Source of the DNA: Bidens hawaiensis
Lineage: Eukaryota > Streptophyta > Magnoliopsida > Asterales > Asteraceae
Reading direction: 5' to 3'
Assembly (NCBI GenBank): GCA_021521415.1
Contig: JAIQDT010000001.1
Location: 4,216,001-4,280,000, forward strand
DNA length: 64,000 bases
The notes beneath the pieces were generated by a model that made no database searches, was not told the origin of the DNA, and saw only the letters and a list, made by a program, of their open reading frames with translations. Positions 57,736 through 64,000 of the stretch are shown in pieces. Within the stretch, counting starts at the first letter, position 1; each line of letters begins with the position of its first letter. A program made the position numbers and the translations under genes.

Positions 57736-60335
57736 TTGGTCTTGGATCGATACGTCCCGTACCCTGGCTTTCTCAAGTTAGCATCAGGATAAGTTCTGTA
57801 AGCCCTGTTAGGGTATCTCCTTGCAGATTGGGCGTAATGTCTTCCAAACCTTTGAGAGTTGAAAGTATTATATCTTGTGGTTTGGTTGAAAAAATGAGGT
57901 TTGTATTTATGAAAACTTGAATTAGTTACATTTTTGTTCTTTGAAAAGTTTCCATTTTTAGCAGTAACAAAATTACGCTCATCCGCAGTTTTGTTTGGCC
58001 TCACACCTCTGAATCTAGGCTTCAGAGGGCAGTCTGCAACTAAATGCCCTAATTTGTTACATCTAAAGCAACATCGTCTCTCAATTTTCTTGTCAAATGT
58101 TGGCTTGGATGTAGAGGCAGTGTTACCATCCGTTTGTCTCACATAAGGTGGGACGTACGGATTGAGTGGAGAACACTTTTTAGAAATTTTAAATTTTTCT
58201 CCTCCGGTGGGTAACTCTACCTTCTCTTTTGTCTGATCAGATTCGGACAACTTATCCGAATCCGATGAGACTGGACTCGAAACAGAAATATTCACATTAG
58301 AAACTTTCGAACTTGTTTCTCCACAGCTAACACTTGGTTTTACACTTGTAATCTTGATTGGAGTTGTCTGAGGAACTTCGAAATCGACAGATTTCTGAAC
58401 ACTCGGATTATATGTATAATTGTGGTTAAAGGGTGGTGGAACTTCGTGATATCCGATTCCTCCCCTCTTTGCAGAGGTACCTGGATCACTCACGAGGTGA
58501 TCAAGGATGGTTGAGGAATTCCTAAACTGCTCAAGTTTGCGGTTCAGTTCCACCACCTTTACCTGATGGTCAGCAATCTGTTTATCCCGATCAGCAATCA
58601 ATTTAGTTTTTTCTTCTAAAACTTCATAACTAAGATCAATTATTTCAATTTTCTCAGCAAGTTTAGTTTTCAAGCTTCGAATGTCCTTTTCACATGCTTT
58701 AATCTTAATTTTATAACTGTTTTCTCTTGATTTAGTAAAATGGTGATCTTCTTTAATAGTTTTAAAATCAGCATCTAAACGGACGTACTGATCAGTTATC
58801 GTAGTGAGTTGCTCAGACAAATTTTCACAACTAGTACAAATAGTTTTAGGACTTACCTCGGAGCGATTATCTTTGTCATTTGCCATGAAAGCGGTTTCTT
58901 CTTCATTTGCTTTCTCAATTTCTTCAACCTTCTCACATTCTTCAGCTTCAGACTCAGCCATGTTTGCTTGCTCACCAGAACCACTTGAGCGTTGATTCCA
59001 GTTGTACTCTCCTGCCTCTCTGGTCAACATGGCATTTATCTCTCTGTTAACTCCTGAGTGTTGTGTAGGCCGACCTTGTCCTCGTTCAACCCTCTCATTT
59101 CTGCATTCCTTTGCAAAGTGCCCATACTGTTGACAGTTATAGCACCTTACCTTGGATTTGTCGAACCCGGGCCTACCACCAACAAACTTTCTTCCAGTTT
59201 TGTGCATAAACCGTTTAACACGCCTCACAATCATTGCCATTTGCCATTGCAAATCCATCTCCTCCAGATCATCAGCATCGATCTGGTCGTAGTCCTCATC
59301 CAGAACAGCAGGGTCCACAATCTTCCCCTGGATGTAGTTTTCATAGGAAGCAATAAATGATGCATAGACTGCAAACTGCTCTTCAGCAGATTTTACACTC
59401 ATAGGCATCTTGGAATAATTATTGCTTGAGGCATTTGCAGAAAAACTACTTGAGGATGCTTGAGGCTTTGAAGTACTTGATCCTCCAGCAACGAAACAGA
59501 CGTCACCATTCGAGTTTACAGAGACGTTTCCTTCATGAGAAGAGTCAGAACCTGACTCCCCTTTTGAGTAATAAGCAGCAGATTCAGGCCTCGAACTTGA
59601 GCCTGATTTAACCTTAGCACCATACATACCAGGGTCTTGTATCTGATCTGTTGGTGTTTCTTTTCGAACCATATTAAGCTCATAAGTTCTGAGCTTGTTT
59701 ACTGCCGTTTCAAGATCACAATTTGGAAAGTCTCTGTCTTCCCTCATAAGAACGGTGTACATTTCCCACTTTGGTGGGAGAGCATCGAGAAGCTTTTCAA
59801 CGATCTCTTCTTCTCGGTAAGCAATTGAATAATTGCTGAGCTCTGTCATTAGATGATAGTATCTGGTGATAATATCATCCAGTGATTCGTTCTTCAAAAA
59901 TTTGAAGACGGAGAACTGGGTCTTCAAAAGTTTTACCTTCGATGCACGGATACCCACATTCCCCTCGAATCTATTTTCAAGAGCATCCCAAAGCTCTCTT
60001 GCAGAAGTGTACTTTCGGAACGTATGGAGAACCTCTTGAGGAAGTGCCATTGTTATCGCAGCATGGGCCTTGCTTTCGGCCTCGTACATTTTCTTCTCTT
60101 CGTCCTCCATTTTGCTGTACTTCTTAACCACATCGCGACCTTCGTATTGCGCAGTTGGAGGGATATATCCATCCTGGATGCACACCCACATTTTGGCATC
60201 CTGGTATTTGATGTATTGGATGAATCTGTCCTTCCATGCCACGAAGTCAGTTCCTTTCATCAGCCTCGGGGCCTTAGTGGCAGACCCCGCTTCTACTTCC
60301 ATCTTGACCAAATCGGAGATGTTGATCGACGACAT
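57711..60335 (-). CDS. Element D gag, intact, 874 aa
   Basis: Structural Gag polyprotein of a Sirevirus-like Copia element; it would form particles and package element RNA in the cytoplasm. ATG at 60335 (MSSINISDLVKMEVEAGSAT). The capsid-like part spans residues 1-330 and is acidic and helical (ARELWDALENRFEG, LDALPPKWEMY). Residues 355-395 carry EEMDLQWQMAMIVRRVKRFM. Knuckle 1 CYNCQQYGHFAKEC is at 398-411, a long coiled coil at about 500-610, and knuckle 2 CFRCNKLGHLVADC at 756-769. The end is basic, SWVPRF. It is the only long gene in the window with no stop or frameshift. Without its own pol or a 3' LTR it could act only in trans, if expressed at all. Confidence 0.92.
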   Translation of the reverse strand: MSSINISDLVKMEVEAGSATKAPRLMKGTDFVAWKDRFIQYIKYQDAKMWVCIQDGYIPPTAQYEGRDVVKKYSKMEDEEKKMYEAESKAHAAITMALPQEVLHTFRKYTSARELWDALENRFEGNVGIRASKVKLLKTQFSVFKFLKNESLDDIITRYYHLMTELSNYSIAYREEEIVEKLLDALPPKWEMYTVLMREDRDFPNCDLETAVNKLRTYELNMVRKETPTDQIQDPGMYGAKVKSGSSSRPESAAYYSKGESGSDSSHEGNVSVNSNGDVCFVAGGSSTSKPQASSSSFSANASSNNYSKMPMSVKSAEEQFAVYASFIASYENYIQGKIVDPAVLDEDYDQIDADDLEEMDLQWQMAMIVRRVKRFMHKTGRKFVGGRPGFDKSKVRCYNCQQYGHFAKECRNERVERGQGRPTQHSGVNREINAMLTREAGEYNWNQRSSGSGEQANMAESEAEECEKVEEIEKANEEETAFMANDKDNRSEVSPKTICTSCENLSEQLTTITDQYVRLDADFKTIKEDHHFTKSRENSYKIKIKACEKDIRSLKTKLAEKIEIIDLSYEVLEEKTKLIADRDKQIADHQVKVVELNRKLEQFRNSSTILDHLVSDPGTSAKRGGIGYHEVPPPFNHNYTYNPSVQKSVDFEVPQTTPIKITSVKPSVSCGETSSKVSNVNISVSSPVSSDSDKLSESDQTKEKVELPTGGEKFKISKKCSPLNPYVPPYVRQTDGNTASTSKPTFDKKIERRCCFRCNKLGHLVADCPLKPRFRGVRPNKTADERNFVTAKNGNFSKNKNVTNSSFHKYKPHFFNQTTRYNTFNSQRFGRHYAQSARRYPNRAYRTYPDANLRKPGYGTYRSKTNWSWVPRF

Positions 60336-60876
60336 CCTTGCAAAAACCTGAAAAACCTGGAAAAAAAAAATATTAAAACAGCTCAGTAGGCGATGTTAAG
60401 AATAACTTCGCTTGAAGGTTAACTTCGCTGAAAAGAGAACTTCGCTGAGATCTTAAATTCGCTTGAATTTGGCGAAGTTAAAAATAACTTCGCTTAGCTC
60501 TGGTGAACTTATGAGTTGAGCGAACTTGGGTATGAAGCGAAGTTGCGGATAACTTCGCTAAGGCGAACTTATGAAGTGAGCGAAGTTGTGGTTAACTTCG
60601 CTAATCCTTATATCTTCGCCAAAAACCCTAATTCCAGCGACGGCAACTTCGCCTGAAGAATGGTAACTTCGCCCGATGAACGGTAACTTCGCCCGATGAA
60701 CAGGGAAGTTTGTTCAGATCTGTTTTCGTCAATCCAGCAGCTCCCGATCAATGCAAAGGCTTGAAAATGACTGTCAAGCACTAGCAAAACTCAATCCCAA
60801 CAAAAACACGTCCCGCGAATAGGTCAAACGAGACGTTTTCTACACCCGCGTGAAATCCCGAACCTCACAATCGAGC
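60336..60876 (-). other. Element D leader with GCGAAGTT words
   Basis: Non-coding leader. From 60395 to 60720 it holds about eighteen AACTTCGC / GCGAAGTT words, several in inverted pairs such as GGCGAAGTTA with TAACTTCGC. Between 60720 and 60876 nothing else is evident. Confidence 0.75.
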
Positions 60877-60896
60877 CGATTCGCTCTGATACCAAT
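60877..60896 (-). promoter_or_regulatory. Element D primer binding site
   Basis: Minus strand TTGGTATCAGAGCGAATC directly after the LTR end, complementary to initiator Met-tRNA. Confidence 0.9.
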
Positions 60897-61317
60897 TGTA
60901 GGTTCCTGGACGGATCGTACACGGGATATCGCTAACAACGCAGGTGCGGAATCCCTGCGCAGGTAGTTACGAGTGTAGAGATAGAATCACACGAGCAATA
61001 AATCAACCACGTTATATTGATAACCGAACACGTGACTCACTGTCACTATTACAGAAAATAACACGTAACACCAATATGAAACACACTGAAACAAACCCTA
61101 AACGACCAACACTCAAACTGTTTCAGCGAAACAGTTTTATACACGACAACTTCGCCATTGGCGAAGTTGTCCATAACTTCGCTGATTCAACAAGTTCGCC
61201 ATAGCGAACTTGTTGACAACTTCGCGTATTACAAAACAATCATAAACAAAACATAATTACATTACAGACTCGATTACAAATGCTAGACTATGAACTACTG
61301 ACACACATGTACCAACA
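60897..61317 (-). repeat. Element D 5' LTR
   Basis: 421 bp, plus strand TGTAGGTTCCTGG to CATGTACCAACA; same family as the A LTRs (rc start TGTTGGTACATGTG). It contains the hairpins ACAACTTCGCC-ATT-GGCGAAGTTGT (61143-61167, 11-bp arms) and ACAAGTTCGC-CAT-AGCGAACTTGT just after. TTTTATACAC near 61135 reads GTGTATAAAAC on the minus strand, a probable TATA box. Confidence 0.92.
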
Positions 61318-62870
61318 TTTAATCTCATTTAAAATCATAAGACCTTACTCGAAAACTTAATTTAACCAAAGTCTACTCGATCTTCTTCCACTAACAACCT
61401 TACTCGGTCAAACTTTACTCGAAAACTTTTCATTTTGAATGTGAAGTTTGCCCGAATACTTCTCTATTTAAACCTTGCTCGATCAAGTAAATTAATTTAA
61501 AGTTAAGATATAATGAAGAAAGCTTACCCGAAATACTTGATTTCTTGAGAAATAAATCGCAAGACAAATAATCAAATATAGTTATCAAATAAACATTCTT
61601 ACTAAGAATCAATTAAGATCCTCCAAAAATTTCTCAAATTCAAATTAAAACTTATCTAGCATGAACCCTAAAAATCATAATCACTAACATATTCAAACAA
61701 CGTATTCATTCAAGTATGAATCACTTAAACAATTTCATTATACCAACTTACATAATCAATCAACGCATTCATTCAAGTATGCTTGTATGAAGATTGTGCT
61801 CGAGCACTCTGTCAAATGTAAAGTGTGCTTGGACAACAATCTTGTGCCAAGTATACTCGAATAACTTTCATATAATACAAAGTGTGCTCGAAACCAAATT
61901 CTAGCAGACAGTGTACTCGGAAAGTTGGGTTTTGAAAATTACCATGTATATTAAAGGAACACAAGTGTACCCGAAATATAAAGTGTGCTCGGAAAACAAA
62001 GTTTGCCCGAAAACACTTGTAATTTCAAAGAAATCATAAACACATGTATCACAGAGCATGCTCGGAATGAAATTAAACACATAAACATTTAAGTGTGCAA
62101 CAGTCTAAAATTTCATAGAGCTTGCTCGAAAATCCTAAGTTAGCATAATGCTTGCTAGGATAAACACATTCAAACATCAGGTACGCCCTTGTTCGAGGGA
62201 ACTTATCATATCAAACCATACCCGAAAAATGACAAACTTAAACAGTAACATCTAAGCGTGCCCGGAAAGATTAACAAACCTTTCCTAACAACATATTCAC
62301 TCAAAGCTTACTCGGTACACTCATTTAAGTGCACAAAGTTTGCTTGAAAACACAATCAGCATATTACATGCATAGCTTATTCGAAGCTAACATAAAATAT
62401 GCATAGCTTACTCGAAACAAGATTTTCTTGTTAACAGTTAGCTATTTCAACACATAATCATCTCAAGACTTCAAGCTTGCTCGGAAAGTGAGTGCAACAG
62501 TGTAAACACTTCAAAGCATGCCCGAAAATCATAATGTTAGTCAAAAATGACTAAGCTTACTCGGAAAGGTTGAAAATTGTCAAACCTTACCCGAAACAAC
62601 ATATTCACACATAATCAACTGTTCTGTAATCGGAAAGGTTATAGTTCAATAACCTTACCCGAAAATACATATTCAAACAGTTTGTGCTCGAGAAGGTTAG
62701 AAATCATCAAACCTTACTCGAACTTACATATTCAGACATAATCAACTGTTTTGTACTCGGAAAGGTTATAATTCAATAACCTTACCCGAAAATACATATT
62801 CAAACAGTTTGTGCTCGAGAGGATTAGAAATCATCAAACCTTACTCGAACTTACATATTCAGCCTATTTT
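61318..62870 (-). repeat. Element E word array (TACTCGG / CCCGAAA)
   Basis: Non-coding. Over fifty degenerate words such as TTACTCGG, GTGCTCGGAAA, CTTACCCGAAA and TGCTCGAAA, usually 15-40 bp apart. Part is an imperfect tandem repeat of about 118 bp (62590-62710 and 62710-62835 are nearly the same). Its place between post-pol spacer and aORF equals the AACGAAT region of B (37560-39330). Confidence 0.75.
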
Positions 62871-64000
62871 AGGCAAAAGGCAACACTTTTTGACTTAAAC
62901 CACTTTTCAAAGACATTTCTAAGTTATGTATCATTTTAGAACATAGTTTAAGAGCAAATGGTGCATTAAGAGATTAAATTTCAGTTATAGTTCACTTCAA
63001 AGCAATTTCTTTTATAAACTGAAAAGATCTCAGGAATGGGATCATATTGACTAAGTAGCTATCTCATTACTTCACTCTCAGCATTATTAAGACAACTTAG
63101 ATAGGTTAGCAGCAGGTATAAACTTAGCATAATTTTCATCTCTTTGGTGATATGATTAAGATTCAATTTGAGCATAATGCAATAATGGTCAACACTGTGC
63201 TATGATGCCTCATATCTCTTCTCAAAGCTTATTTGGCTTTCCCCAGATCACCCCAATTTGACTCCAACCTCCTGTATTTGGTCAAAAATAGTTTTTGTGT
63301 GACAGAACTTATTGTATTTTTGCAATTTTGATATTCAAACATGTATAGAGGTTGAACGTTGGACTTACAGTTAGCAACATGCCTTTCATTCAAGATGAGA
63401 CAGTTTTTGTCAACATCTTTGTAGTTCTTGTTGTAACCCTCTTGTTTGATAAAATAACTAAAACATTTATCAACTTTTGGTTGATTTATTCATTCTTCCC
63501 CTTGTTTTTGATATTTTCTCAAATTTTCTTAAAGCATGTTCTTTGTCATATATAAAAAAATGTTTCATTCTGGTTGACCAAATAACAACAGGCTTCTGTA
63601 TGACTGGGTAATCACTTTTCTGCCATATCATTCGGAGAGATCTATCTTGAGACATGCAAAACAACTATGCATCTCCACATAAAGATTAGCATTTTCATTA
63701 TGTTTATATCACCTTAGATTTTACATCATCATGGGAAAGCAACCATACATGTTAATGACTATACTAAGGCCTTTTTAGCCTATTAATTCCATATGATCAG
63801 CTAAGTAGTCAATGTACTATCATTTCCCAGAAATACAGTTTAATATTCAATCACCCCAATATCTCTTCATTGTCAGGTTAATGGCTATCCTGTTTGACCA
63901 AAAGTGGTCATAAGGACCAAACATACATGAGAATATATGTCCTTTCAAAGTCAAAGTTATTGACATAGTTTTAAGTGAAGGAATAAGAAACAAGTCATAA
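62871..64000 (-). other. Element E spacer after pol
   Basis: Non-coding. Blocks shared with B and C: GATCACCCCAA.TTGACT, TATGTTTATATCAC, TCAATGTACTATCATTTC, AATCACCCCA. One double-hairpin module at its right end. ORFs at 63352-63664 lie in both strands of this block and are not genes. E pol should begin beyond 64000. Confidence 0.7.
63876..63992 (-). ncRNA. Double-hairpin module, element E
   Basis: Plus-strand reading: GGTTAATGGCTATCCTG, hairpin 2 TGACCA-AAAG-TGGTCA (63895-63910), AGGACCAA, a weaker hairpin 1 ACATA...TATGT (63921-63940), then TTGACATAGTTTTAAGTGAA. Same order as in A, B and C. Confidence 0.6.

Larger units (their letters stand above)
57545..61317 (-). mobile_element. Element D: A-family element lacking IN, RT and 3' LTR
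   Basis: The 5' LTR, PBS, leader, an intact gag and most of the protease are followed directly by A-type aORF sequence. Compared with element A, everything from the protease C-terminus through integrase, RT, RNase H, spacer and the first part of the aORF is missing at about 57545-57553. No A-type 3' LTR exists; the aORF runs into E. So D is an internally deleted copy inserted in E, then rearranged with it. TTTAA (61318-61322) would be its right target duplication; the left one is lost. Confidence 0.75.
29060..64000 (-). mobile_element. Element C: Copia, split by elements B and E
   Basis: Minus-strand Sirevirus-like Copia whose pieces are: LTR 29060-29538, aORF 29594-32497, leader and spacer to 33948, then spacer and pol 49070-53267. 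Element B interrupts the spacer and element E interrupts the GAG-pre-integrase region. C's protease, gag and 5' LTR should lie beyond 64000. It is the same family as B by aORF and pol, but more decayed. Confidence 0.8.
53268..64000 (-). mobile_element. Element E: third Sirevirus-like family, partial
   Basis: The 3' LTR, polypurine tract and aORF C-terminal half (53268 to about 56967) and, right of element D, a word array and post-pol spacer (61318-64000) belong to one element. They share the word TACTCGG, found in its LTR and at 61370-62870 and absent from D. Its pol and 5' end lie beyond 64000. Confidence 0.75.

Noticed and set aside
63352..63664. Membrane-like ORF at the right end
   Set aside because: It sits in the non-coding post-pol spacer whose homologues in B and C have no such ORF.
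1..64000. tRNA, rRNA or host protein genes
   Set aside because: I looked for tRNA box motifs, conserved rRNA segments and non-transposon domains and saw none.

Overview
This is plant nuclear DNA made almost entirely of nested LTR retrotransposons. I found no host gene, tRNA or rRNA. The host is a eudicot, probably Asteraceae (a lettuce- or sunflower-like genome). That inference rests on Sirevirus-like Copia elements with long two-knuckle gag proteins and a long extra ORF after pol of a kind I recall from Asteraceae genomes; it was not tested by a search.

Layout. 1-1319: broken Ty3/Gypsy gag on the minus strand. 2186-13619: element A, a complete but decayed Copia/Sirevirus-like element on the plus strand (both LTRs, 5-bp target duplication). 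13620-19830: AT-rich DNA with two head-to-tail copies of an unclassified repeat, a probable solo LTR (14244-16594) inside the first copy, a MITE (18945-19199) and a small Copia remnant. 19830-29010: 3' half of an Athila-type Gypsy element (plus strand) with pol, two small coiled-coil ORFs, an env-like ORF and the 3' LTR. From about 29060 to beyond 64000: a minus-strand Copia element C, split by element B (33949-49069, both LTRs, youngest-looking) and by element E (53268 to beyond 64000). E in turn contains the 5' half of an A-family element, D (about 57545-61317), whose gag is open for 874 codons.

How the parts relate. A, B, C and E share one plan: LTR, word-rich leader, gag, protease-integrase-RT-RNase H, a non-coding spacer, a long accessory ORF (aORF), polypurine tract, LTR. 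D keeps only LTR, leader, gag, protease and an aORF start. The aORF N- and C-terminal domains are recognisable across families. In B and C the aORF is preceded by a TATA box, a short leader and a predicted leader intron, so it looks like a separately transcribed gene inside the element. The spacer after pol carries a conserved double-hairpin module, six copies seen, whose stems change sequence while staying paired. Each family also has its own short CG-containing word (GCGAAGTT in A/D, AACGAAT in B/C, TACTCGG in E) repeated in LTR, leader and aORF upstream region. These non-coding structures and the aORF gene are the best candidates for something new here.
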